From the NCBI RefSeq assembly GCF_003254155.1, contig NZ_QKZI01000003.1:124001-188000 (forward strand): DNA of 64,000 bases. Reading direction: 5' to 3'. The translations under genes and the position numbers were made by a program. Positions 56,936-64,000 of the stretch are shown here, piece by piece. Positions within the stretch are counted from its first letter, which is position 1. Each line of letters starts with the position of its first letter. A model generated the notes under the pieces. It had not been told where the DNA came from. It made no database searches and saw only the letters and a list, made by a program, of their open reading frames with translations. The stretch is from Psychrobacillus insolitus (GTDB lineage Bacteria > Bacillota > Bacilli > Bacillales_A > Planococcaceae).

Positions 56936-56980
56936 AAAAAGCCCCAGAAGTCAACTGTAACTTGACTTCTAAGGCAAAAA
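56936..56980 (-). terminator. hemEHY operon terminator
   Basis: GCC-N2-AGAAGTCAA / TTGACTTCT-N2-GGC stem with T-run on the minus strand, 7 nt after hemY. Confidence 0.9.
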
Positions 56981-56986
56981 TTTGAG

Positions 56987-58414
56987 TTATGATAATTTCA
57001 AATTGGCAAGAACTGCATGCATTGCATTAACACCCTGATCTATACAATCTGGTAAACCTGCTCCTTCATAAGCAGAGCCAGCAATTTTTATCATTGGAAA
57101 CTGTTCTTGTAATTCATTTTTAGCTTTTTCTACTCGTACTTTATGACCTACTACATATTGAGGTCTTGCCTCTTTATATCTAGTAACTACAGTAAATAAT
57201 GGATTGCCTTCAATTTTAGAAACTTTACGTAAGTCCGTTAAGACAATTTGTTCAATCTCACTATCGGACAGTTCTACAACTGCTTCATCGCCAGAACGTC
57301 CAACAAAACTGCGAAGCAACACTTTATCTTCGGGAGTTGTAGTTGGCCATTTTTTATTCACCCATGTGCATGCCGTAATGGAATAATCCCCGTTTCGAGA
57401 AACAAGGAATCCAGTTCCTTCTTTTTCCTGCGTTACGCAAGCTTTAGGAAACGCCATTGCAACCGTAGCAACAGAAGCTAAAGGAATATCTTTTAAGCTC
57501 TGTAGTATTCCATGTTTTTCAAATAATTGACGTGAAATATGATGTGGGGTAGCTAAAATAACACCGTCACAATCTAAAGTCTTTCCATTGCTTAAAGACA
57601 GGATTGCTTTATCTTCTACCCGTTCAATATTTTCTACTTTTACGCCTTTCATCACATTACATACATCTAAGTTTTCCTCAATAGCTTCTACCAATGACTC
57701 TAATCCATTACGAAACGTCAGAAAAATCCCTTCACGCTTCGCGGATGCAGATTGTGGAGTAGTTGTTTTTGGTTTCGTCTTTTTCATACCTAGCATCAAG
57801 CTGCGATGTTCTCGTTCCACTTCATAAAACTGGGGATATGTTGCATGTAGGCTCAGGCGGTCAATATCACCAGAAAAAATTCCAGAAAGTAGTGGCTCTA
57901 CTAAATTTTCTACGACTTCTTTTCCAAAACGTCTACGAAAAAATTGCCCTAATGATTGGTCTTCTTTAATACCCGAACGACCAATCACAAAGTCTCCAGC
58001 TGCACGAATTTTTCCACTCCAAGAAAATAATTCTGTTTTGATGAAAGGAGCAATTTCTGTCGGAATACCCATAATGGATCCACCAGGAATCGGATGCAAT
58101 TGTTCGTTTACTAACACATAGGATTGACCTGTTGCATTTCGAACCATTTGGTCTTCCAACCCAACCTCTTTCGCGAGTTTAGCCATACTTACCTTTCTAG
58201 ATAAAAAGGAGTCTGGTCCTCTTTCAATAACAAAGCCATCCCGGCGAACTGTTTGAATTTGTCCTCCCAGTCGAAGGGAAGATTCGATTAAATAGAGCTC
58301 AATTGGAAGGCCTTTTTCTTTAATTTCTTTTTGCATATAATAAGCAGCAGCAAGGCCAGTTATCCCTGCACCAACAACAACTACCTTCTTTTTTTGTACT
58401 TCCATCAAAATCAT
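56987..58414 (-). CDS. hemY: HemY, coproporphyrinogen III oxidase (CgoX)
   Basis: An FAD enzyme that oxidises coproporphyrinogen III to coproporphyrin III in the Gram-positive haem route. Its 475 residues follow B. subtilis HemY: dinucleotide motif VVVVGAGITGLAAAYYM, IERGPDSFLSRK, ATGQSYVLVN, EPLLSGIFSGDIDRLSLHAT and the C-terminal GLPDCIDQGVNA. The start may be ATG 58414 (AAGGA at 4 nt) or ATG 58405, which would align best with the homologue. Confidence 0.96.
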   Translation of the reverse strand: MILMEVQKKKVVVVGAGITGLAAAYYMQKEIKEKGLPIELYLIESSLRLGGQIQTVRRDGFVIERGPDSFLSRKVSMAKLAKEVGLEDQMVRNATGQSYVLVNEQLHPIPGGSIMGIPTEIAPFIKTELFSWSGKIRAAGDFVIGRSGIKEDQSLGQFFRRRFGKEVVENLVEPLLSGIFSGDIDRLSLHATYPQFYEVEREHRSLMLGMKKTKPKTTTPQSASAKREGIFLTFRNGLESLVEAIEENLDVCNVMKGVKVENIERVEDKAILSLSNGKTLDCDGVILATPHHISRQLFEKHGILQSLKDIPLASVATVAMAFPKACVTQEKEGTGFLVSRNGDYSITACTWVNKKWPTTTPEDKVLLRSFVGRSGDEAVVELSDSEIEQIVLTDLRKVSKIEGNPLFTVVTRYKEARPQYVVGHKVRVEKAKNELQEQFPMIKIAGSAYEGAGLPDCIDQGVNAMHAVLANLKLS

Positions 58415-58429
58415 CTCTTCCTTATAAGT

Positions 58430-59359
58430 TTAAGCACGAAGATGTTTTAATACCACATCAGCCATTGCATCAATGAATTGAGGTTGATCATTTGGCATAG
58501 CTGGACGCACGTAAGTTGCACCAATTTCGTCACAAACTACTTTACATTCATAGTCGTTATCATATAAAACTTCTAAATGTTCTGCTACGAAACCAACTGG
58601 TGTATAGACGAATGTTGTATATCCTTTTTGTTCTGCTAGTTCACGTGTTAAATCTTGCACGTCTGGTCCAATCCAAGGTTCTGGAGTTTGTCCAGCACTT
58701 TGCCAACCGATAGCATAGTTTTCAACACCGGCAGCTTGCGCGATTAAATCAGCCGTTTCTTGTAATTGATCCGGATATGGATCTCCCAATTCTTTAATCT
58801 TTTCAGGAAGTGAATGTGCGGAAACGATTAAACATGCTTTTGCACGCTGCTCTTCTGTCATTGCAGCAAATGCCGCGCTTATTTTGTCATTCCAATATTG
58901 AATGAATTTCGGCTCATCGTACCAGCTTTCAATAGATGTAATTGTTAGATTACCTAGCTTTTCAGCTTCTTCTTTAATACGTCCATTGTAGGATTTAATA
59001 GAGAACGTAGAGAAATGAGGAGCTAATACCATTGAAACCGCTTCAGTTATACCGTCTTTATGCATCTCTGCAACTGCATCTTCTAAAAATGGCTCAATAT
59101 GTTTTAAACCAATATATAATTTGAAATCGATTTCATCTTGTACTTCATTTAGACGGTCACAAAGACCTTGTGCTTGATTTTCTGTAATTTTAGCAAGTGG
59201 AGAAATTCCACCGATTGCTTGGTAGCGACCTGTAAGATCTGCTAGTTGCTCTTCACTTGGTTTACGACCACGTCTGATATGCGTGTAATAGCGTTCAATA
59301 TCGGCTTCCTTATTCGGAGTTCCGTATGCCATTACTAATAATCCCATTGTTTTTTTCAT
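58430..59359 (-). CDS. hemH: HemH, coproporphyrin ferrochelatase (CpfC)
   Basis: Inserts iron into coproporphyrin III. The protein of 309 residues is nearly colinear with B. subtilis Hem[25 protein letters not shown] (Tyr ligand region), [24 protein letters not shown] with the catalytic His, and [18 protein letters not shown] with the catalytic Glu. Of two adjacent ATG codons the second (59359) has better spacing from GAGGTG. Second gene of hemEHY. Confidence 0.98.
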   Translation of the reverse strand: MKKTMGLLVMAYGTPNKEADIERYYTHIRRGRKPSEEQLADLTGRYQAIGGISPLAKITENQAQGLCDRLNEVQDEIDFKLYIGLKHIEPFLEDAVAEMHKDGITEAVSMVLAPHFSTFSIKSYNGRIKEEAEKLGNLTITSIESWYDEPKFIQYWNDKISAAFAAMTEEQRAKACLIVSAHSLPEKIKELGDPYPDQLQETADLIAQAAGVENYAIGWQSAGQTPEPWIGPDVQDLTRELAEQKGYTTFVYTPVGFVAEHLEVLYDNDYECKVVCDEIGATYVRPAMPNDQPQFIDAMADVVLKHLRA

Positions 59360-59380
59360 CATAGTTCACCTCATGAAAGT

Positions 59381-60433
59381 TTAGTTTGATTTTGCCGCAA
59401 TCAGTTCTTTACTGTATTCATGCACAAATGTTGTTAACCGTTTTAATTTATCTGGATCTACTTCTGGGAATACGCCATGTCCAAGGTTGAAAATATGTCC
59501 CGGTTGCGCTACTCCTTGTTCTACAATTACTTTTGCACGTTTTTCAATTTCAGGCCAGTCTGCAAGTAAATAAGAAGGATCTAAATTACCTTGTAATGTT
59601 TTAGTTAAACCTTTCGCACGCGCTTCCTCGATGGATAAACGCCAGTCAAGTCCTACTACATCTACAGGTAAATCATGCCATTCCATTGCAAGATGACTTG
59701 CACCTACTCCAAATGTGATGATTGGAACTCCTGTCTCACGAATTTCAGTGAAAATTCTAGTCATTATTGGTTTGATGAAGATACGATAATCTGCAACGTT
59801 TAAGGCACCTACCCAAGAGTCGAATACTTGAATCGCTTTTGCTCCTGCCTTTACTTGTGCTTTGATATAAACGATCGTCATATCTGCTAACTTATCCATT
59901 AATGCGAACCAAGCTTGTGGTTCTGACACCATGAAAGCTTTCGTTTTATTATAACTTTTCGAAGGACCGCCTTCAATCATATAACTAGCTAGTGTAAATG
60001 GTGCTCCTGCAAATCCAATTAGTGGCACACTTAACTGTTCCGTCGTTAATAATTTAATGGTTTCAAGTACGAATGGAACATCATCCTCCGGAGAGAATTC
60101 TCCTAAATTCGCTACATCTTGAACAGAACGGATTGGATTTGAAATTACTGGTCCTACACCAGATTTAATCTTTACATCTACGCCAATTCCTACTAGTGGT
60201 GTTACGATGTCTTTATATAAAATTGCTGCGTCTACGTTATAATTTTCTACAGGTAAGCGTGTTACATACGCACATAATTCTGGTTCTTGCGTTATTTGTT
60301 CTAATGAGTACTTTTCTTTAATTTTTCTATATTCAGGTTGTGATCTTCCCGCTTGTCTCATGTACCAAACTGGAGTGTGATCTACTTTTTCTCCACGAGC
60401 TGCACGCAATAGCGTATCATTAAAAATTGTCAT
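59381..60433 (-). CDS. hemE: HemE, uroporphyrinogen decarboxylase
   Basis: Removes four carboxyls from uroporphyrinogen III to give coproporphyrinogen III. The 350 residues include [16 protein letters not shown] (substrate arginine and phenylalanine-equivalent loop), [29 protein letters not shown] and [12 protein letters not shown]. The first gene of the hemEHY operon; minus-strand boxes ATGACA and TACAAT, 17 nt apart, near 60530-60555 could be its promoter. Confidence 0.98.
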   Translation of the reverse strand: MTIFNDTLLRAARGEKVDHTPVWYMRQAGRSQPEYRKIKEKYSLEQITQEPELCAYVTRLPVENYNVDAAILYKDIVTPLVGIGVDVKIKSGVGPVISNPIRSVQDVANLGEFSPEDDVPFVLETIKLLTTEQLSVPLIGFAGAPFTLASYMIEGGPSKSYNKTKAFMVSEPQAWFALMDKLADMTIVYIKAQVKAGAKAIQVFDSWVGALNVADYRIFIKPIMTRIFTEIRETGVPIITFGVGASHLAMEWHDLPVDVVGLDWRLSIEEARAKGLTKTLQGNLDPSYLLADWPEIEKRAKVIVEQGVAQPGHIFNLGHGVFPEVDPDKLKRLTTFVHEYSKELIAAKSN

Positions 60434-60648
60434 TCAATTTCCCTGCCTTTCTACTATTTAAAACATACTAACCTAACTTACTGATTATAATATACGTTAC
60501 AACTATAGACTTCCTGTTTCCTATTGTATAGATATATAGTGAATTTGTCATAAATTTGTCCCGTTTCAACAGTCTTATTTGTATTTTTAGGTTTTCAAAA
60601 ACGTATTAAAGGGAATAATAATAGCAAAACGAATGTGGAGGTGCACAT

Positions 60649-61152
60649 ATGTACATATACATGACTTCAGGAACACCTGAATATATGAAGAGAATAAAAT
60701 CTAAATATCCCAACGAGCAAATGTATTTACTTCACGGAATAGGTAATTCCCTGTTATTCCATGAAACATTAGGAAAAACTGCTTTCCAAGTACCACGGAA
60801 ATTCGAGGTGCTAGAAACCTATGGGACATTCGCAGAGAAAGGATATTTTGTCTTACAACATATCCCTATTTCAGATGAAGGTAGCCCACTATTTGAAAGT
60901 AAATATACAAATTTATCGACTACTGTTGAAAAAGAACCAGGTTGTATTGCTCTACGTGTGCTAAAACCAATAAAATCAGATACCTATATCATTTTAACAG
61001 AATGGTCAGGTCCAAACAGCTTTGAAGTTTGGGAAAAGTCAGTTGCATTCGATTTCACCAAAATTGCGGACTATCAAAAAATATTCAATAGTGCCCCTTA
61101 TGTCACTAAATATAAAACACAAGAAGAAGAAGAGGAAGCCGATGACTATTAG
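60649..61152 (+). CDS. hmoB: HmoB-like haem-degrading monooxygenase
   Basis: A 167-residue protein with a C-terminal ABM/IsdG-like ferredoxin fold (about 66-150: GYFVLQHIPISDEGSPLFES, GCIALRVLKPIKSDTYIILTEW), as in B. subtilis HmoB (YhgC, 166 residues), which opens haem and releases iron. It is divergent from hemE, the same neighbourhood as in B. subtilis, so haem synthesis and breakdown genes stand back to back. GGAGGTG precedes the ATG. A short acidic tail EEEEEADDY ends the protein. Confidence 0.9.
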   Translation: MYIYMTSGTPEYMKRIKSKYPNEQMYLLHGIGNSLLFHETLGKTAFQVPRKFEVLETYGTFAEKGYFVLQHIPISDEGSPLFESKYTNLSTTVEKEPGCIALRVLKPIKSDTYIILTEWSGPNSFEVWEKSVAFDFTKIADYQKIFNSAPYVTKYKTQEEEEEADDY

Positions 61153-61171
61153 GCTCCCTCTTCTTTTCTTA

Positions 61172-62365
61172 CTACTTACTTATACGTAGTGTCAATTCAG
61201 ATACTACTAAAACGATTACAGGTACAAGCAGCATAAGCAGTGTAAATTGACCTTGAATAATAATCCCGATTAATACAAAAACAACTTGTACAAATTGGAA
61301 CATCCTAAGTAATTTCTCCACGGCTAGCAATCTTGCATTTGAATCTATAGGAAACAATAAATCCATTCGAAACTCAAAACCTGATAATAGTGCATGCTTT
61401 AACTGTATAACCGTTGCAAACGCTAGTGCTCCTGTAAAGATAATTGCAACGATTGGCATCGGGATAAAAATAGCTCCAAGCATCGCTAATGCAGTTAAAC
61501 GAACCCATAAATAAAAATAATCATCTGTCCGTATAAATGTGCGCAAAACTAAATACAATTGCGCATTTTGTTGTTTATAAGGAACAAATTTGTAAACAAA
61601 ATTTAATAACTTTCTGCGCTTCGTCATTCCCCTAATATGTGGAACATCCGTAAAGTAATTAGCAAATCGGTAAAATCGCATCATACGAGATTGTTCTACA
61701 TTAATAAAATGATCAAAAGGAAAAGCTACTTCTTTCATTTTCTTTTTCCAAACAACTAAATACATTACACAAATAAATGCGATTGCAATAGCTAGAACAT
61801 AACTTCCTGTTAATAGAAAAAATAATCCTATAAACAATAAAACAAATCTTACGAATCGGTCCACCCAAACAAACTTACCACTCTCTGCAAAACGGTAGCT
61901 ATATTCCACTTGCATACTCCAATATTTTAGGACAAGTATTAATAGGAAGAGAAATAAAATCTCATTCTTAATCAGGCCACTTAACTTCGTTAACATAGGA
62001 ATAGAAACTACGAAAACAAGAGCCGAAACAAATACAGTTGAAAAATACGTCCATTTAAGTGCGGGCTTGAAATATTCATCTAACTTCGTTTCTAATGGAA
62101 GAAAATAAACACTATCTGCATTTTTCATCAATGTCACGGGTGTACTAATGGTTATCGTCAAACTTAATAGGAAGGCAACAAGTAAAAAGACTGGAAAGTC
62201 CAGTGGTGCAGTCTTCAACCATTCACTATATGAATATCCCGCAGCCCCTATAACAAATACGAAGACAATCGCAATGTGACCAGACACAATATATTTCATA
62301 TATTTTTGCAATTCATTTATATAATAGACAAATCGTTTACTCCAAACTTCACGCAAATTGTTCAT
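61172..62365 (-). CDS. ecsB: EcsB, ABC transporter permease
   Basis: Membrane subunit of the Ecs transporter, needed in B. subtilis for normal secretion, competence and regulated membrane proteolysis (RasP function). The 397 residues have about eight to ten helices, close to the B. subtilis length of 408. It starts inside the end of ecsA (17-nt overlap). ecsC is not downstream; the convergent neighbour is hmoB. Confidence 0.92.
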   Translation of the reverse strand: MNNLREVWSKRFVYYINELQKYMKYIVSGHIAIVFVFVIGAAGYSYSEWLKTAPLDFPVFLLVAFLLSLTITISTPVTLMKNADSVYFLPLETKLDEYFKPALKWTYFSTVFVSALVFVVSIPMLTKLSGLIKNEILFLFLLILVLKYWSMQVEYSYRFAESGKFVWVDRFVRFVLLFIGLFFLLTGSYVLAIAIAFICVMYLVVWKKKMKEVAFPFDHFINVEQSRMMRFYRFANYFTDVPHIRGMTKRRKLLNFVYKFVPYKQQNAQLYLVLRTFIRTDDYFYLWVRLTALAMLGAIFIPMPIVAIIFTGALAFATVIQLKHALLSGFEFRMDLLFPIDSNARLLAVEKLLRMFQFVQVVFVLIGIIIQGQFTLLMLLVPVIVLVVSELTLRISK

Positions 62366-63098
62366 TTTGTTGTTCCTTCGTCATTTCAATATATAAATCA
62401 TCTAGTGTTGCATTTGGCATTTGGAAAGCTGCTCTAAGGTCTTCCATCGTTCCTTGCGCACGAATTTTCCCGTTATGCAGTAGTAAGATTCGATCACAAT
62501 ATTTTTCTGCAGTAGCTAATATATGAGTCGACATAAGAACAGAAGCCCCTTCTTCTTTTCTAGCCTGCATTTGATTGAGTAAGGATTGTATTCCGAGTGG
62601 ATCTAGGCCAACGAAAGGTTCATCTATTATATATAAAGAAGGACTTACTAAAAAGGCACACATAATCATTATCTTTTGACGCATTCCTTTAGAAAAATGT
62701 GTCGGAAACCAGTTTAATCGTTTCTCCATACGAAACTCTTTCAATAATGATTCCAATCTTACTTTGAATATCGATTCTTCTAAGTTATAAGCCATTGCAG
62801 TTAGTTGCATATGCTCTAATAAAGTCAATTCATCATACAGTACTGGTGTTTCGGGAATATAGGAAAAAGATGAACGATATAATGCAGGATCCTCTTTTAA
62901 CGTCTTTCCATTTAGCAGAATTTCCCCTTTTGTTGCATTCATTGTTCCAATGACATGTTTGATCGTCGTACTCTTCCCTGCCCCGTTCAATCCAATTATC
63001 CCAACAAGCTCGCCTTTTCCAATAGAAAAGGATAAGTCATGTAGTACAGGTTTTCTCGTATACCCACCAGTCACGTTATTTACTTCTAATACAGTCAT
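62349..63098 (-). CDS. ecsA: EcsA, ABC transporter ATP-binding protein
   Basis: ATPase of the Ecs transporter, 249 residues: Walker A GLNGAGKSTT, signature FSKGMRQK, Walker B LYIIDEPFVGLDPLG, switch His in MSTHILATA. Order hit (divergent)-ecsA-ecsB equals B. subtilis. The transported molecule is not established. Confidence 0.94.
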   Translation of the reverse strand: MTVLEVNNVTGGYTRKPVLHDLSFSIGKGELVGIIGLNGAGKSTTIKHVIGTMNATKGEILLNGKTLKEDPALYRSSFSYIPETPVLYDELTLLEHMQLTAMAYNLEESIFKVRLESLLKEFRMEKRLNWFPTHFSKGMRQKIMIMCAFLVSPSLYIIDEPFVGLDPLGIQSLLNQMQARKEEGASVLMSTHILATAEKYCDRILLLHNGKIRAQGTMEDLRAAFQMPNATLDDLYIEMTKEQQNEQFA

Positions 63099-63157
63099 TT
63101 CTGCACCTCACTTCTATTTTAATATTTTACCAAAACTACTAGAAAAAATCTTCTTTC

Positions 63158-63173
63158 AATACAATGTTGTATT
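63158..63173. promoter_or_regulatory. Small inverted repeat between ecsA and hit
   Basis: AATACAA-TG-TTGTATT in the 119-nt divergent gap. It may be a regulator site, or a chance AT-rich palindrome. Confidence 0.35.
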
Positions 63174-63217
63174 AATATATGATAAACTTCACTTAACAAT
63201 GAATAGGAGGTTTTTGG

Positions 63218-63643
63218 ATGAGCGATTGTGTTTTTTGTAAGATAATTGACGGTTCTATTCCAAGTGCAAAAATTTATGAGGATGAGCATGTATACGCATT
63301 CATGGATATTATGCCTGTGACAAAAGGACATACTCTTATCATTCCAAAGAATCATAAAGAAAATGTCTATGAGTTATCGGAAGAAGAAGCAAGTAATCTT
63401 TTTAAAGTGGTTCCCAAAATTGCAAATGCTTTACAAGAATCTTTTGGTTCAGTAGGCATGAATCTACTCAATAATAATGGTACTCCTGCAGGACAAACTG
63501 TATTCCATTTCCATTTACATTTTATTCCGCGCTATGATCAAACAGATGGCTTCCATCCGACATTTAATACAAAAGAAAAAACATTTACTCCGGAAGTTAT
63601 TCAAGATCTAGCAAAAGAACTATTTGAAAAACTAAAGAACTAG
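63218..63643 (+). CDS. hit: HIT-family nucleotide hydrolase (Hit)
   Basis: A 141-residue histidine-triad protein, of the HinT/Hit type that hydrolyses nucleoside phosphoramidates and dinucleoside phosphates. The N-terminal CVFCKIIDGSIPSAKIYED and the triad QTVFHFHLHFIPRY (HxHxH) are clear. AGGAGG precedes the ATG. It is divergent from ecsAB, as in B. subtilis. Confidence 0.96.
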   Translation: MSDCVFCKIIDGSIPSAKIYEDEHVYAFMDIMPVTKGHTLIIPKNHKENVYELSEEEASNLFKVVPKIANALQESFGSVGMNLLNNNGTPAGQTVFHFHLHFIPRYDQTDGFHPTFNTKEKTFTPEVIQDLAKELFEKLKN

Positions 63644-63701
63644 TATTGCATTTTTAGTGATTTCGATTTACAATCATAAATAAGTTTCTGCTAACGATCA
63701 T

Positions 63702-63757
63702 GAGGATACGTTAGAGGGATTAACAAAAAGAACATAGATAAGCTGAGGAGAGATGAG
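63702..63757 (+). promoter_or_regulatory. TRAP-like triplet repeats over the trpP ribosome site
   Basis: TAG-AT-AAG-CT-GAG-GA-GAG-AT-GAG-AA occupies 63735-63759, five NAG triplets at exact 5-nt spacing, covering the AGGAG site and ending at the GTG start. Further GAG/TAG triplets are at 63702, 63712 and 63714. In B. subtilis TRAP represses trpP translation by binding such repeats across its ribosome site. Confidence 0.6.
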
Positions 63758-63759
63758 AA

Positions 63760-64000
63760 GTGAATACGAAAAATTTAGTATTAATGTCCTTATTATTAGC
63801 AGTCGGTGCAGTATTGTATATTATTATCCCTGGATTTAACGGTGGTATGAAACCAGATTTCATGTTAACAATGATGTTTATTGGAATTCTTTTATTCCCT
63901 GATGTAAAAAGTGTATTTTTACTTGGAATAACTACAGGAGTGATTTCTGGATTGTTCTCAACATTCCCTGGAGGATTTGTTCCAAATGTACTCGACAAAT
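63760..64000 (+). CDS. trpP: TrpP-like tryptophan transporter (partial)
   Basis: The first 80 residues of a membrane protein running off the right edge. NTKNLVLMSLLLAVGAVLYI, GGMKPDFMLTMMFIGILLFP and FSTFPGGFVPNVLDK match the start of B. subtilis TrpP (YhaG), the tryptophan permease. GTG 63760 has AGGAG 9 nt upstream. In B. subtilis trpP also lies near hit. Regulation by TRAP is suggested by the triplets upstream. Confidence 0.85.
   Translation, partial: MNTKNLVLMSLLLAVGAVLYIIIPGFNGGMKPDFMLTMMFIGILLFPDVKSVFLLGITTGVISGLFSTFPGGFVPNVLDK

Overview
The window is a low-GC Bacillales chromosome segment, most like the Planococcaceae/Caryophanaceae side of the order (Psychrobacillus-, Lysinibacillus- or Sporosarcina-like). 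The evidence is B. subtilis-type gene order over long stretches (hprK-lgt-yvoD-ppaX-yvoF-hisZGDB; trpP/hit/ecsAB/hmoB/hemEHY/yhgD-yhgE; nifS/nadBCA; yhfH-lplJ), strong AGGAGG ribosome binding sites, frequent TTG/GTG starts, comK and spore-type genes. The genus assignment is an inference.

Layout. 1-9.7 kb: histidine biosynthesis (hisZ-G-D-B-A, running off the left edge, with no hisH between hisB and hisA), then yvoF, ppaX, yvoD, lgt, hprK and a YvlB-type DUF4097 protein. 9.8-15 kb: uvrB-uvrA and an IDEAL-domain protein. 15-20.4 kb: comK, two decayed genes (YhjD-like and YuxH-like), an enoyl-CoA hydratase, a DUF378 protein, and divergent EamA transporter/LysR regulator genes. 20.8-24.3 kb: a polar amino-acid ABC transporter operon led by a class III aminotransferase. 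24.7-31.7 kb: scattered single genes (methyltransferase, DUF2268 peptidase, small Sm-like membrane protein, MaoC-like, methylmalonyl-CoA epimerase, luxS, SLC13 transporter, GNAT). 31.8-41.6 kb: amino-acid permease, S9 peptidase, de novo NAD synthesis (nadB-C-A divergent from nifS), and a fatty acyl-CoA ligase behind a textbook FadR operator. 41.7-44.3 kb: a repeat-rich, nearly gene-free stretch with a TnpB remnant and a LysM-Gmad2 protein. 44.3-48.7 kb: a complete Bce-type antimicrobial-peptide sensing/detoxification operon. 48.8-53 kb: lplJ, yhfH, yhgE and its TetR regulator. 53.1-56.6 kb: a four-gene signalling cassette (beta-propeller lipoprotein, response regulator, histidine kinase, YtkA-like lipoprotein), sitting where B. 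subtilis has hemY next to yhgD. 57-64 kb: hemE-hemH-hemY, hmoB, ecsA-ecsB, hit and the start of trpP.

Under the genes lies a second layer: five copies (two of them truncated) of a dispersed repeat with a promoter-like box, a hairpin with a T-run and a GC-rich inverted repeat; a second family of long palindromes whose central stem differs in sequence but keeps its pairing; several operator-like palindromes; and NAG triplets at 5-nt spacing over the trpP ribosome binding site. No tRNA, rRNA, CRISPR array, intact transposon or prophage was seen.
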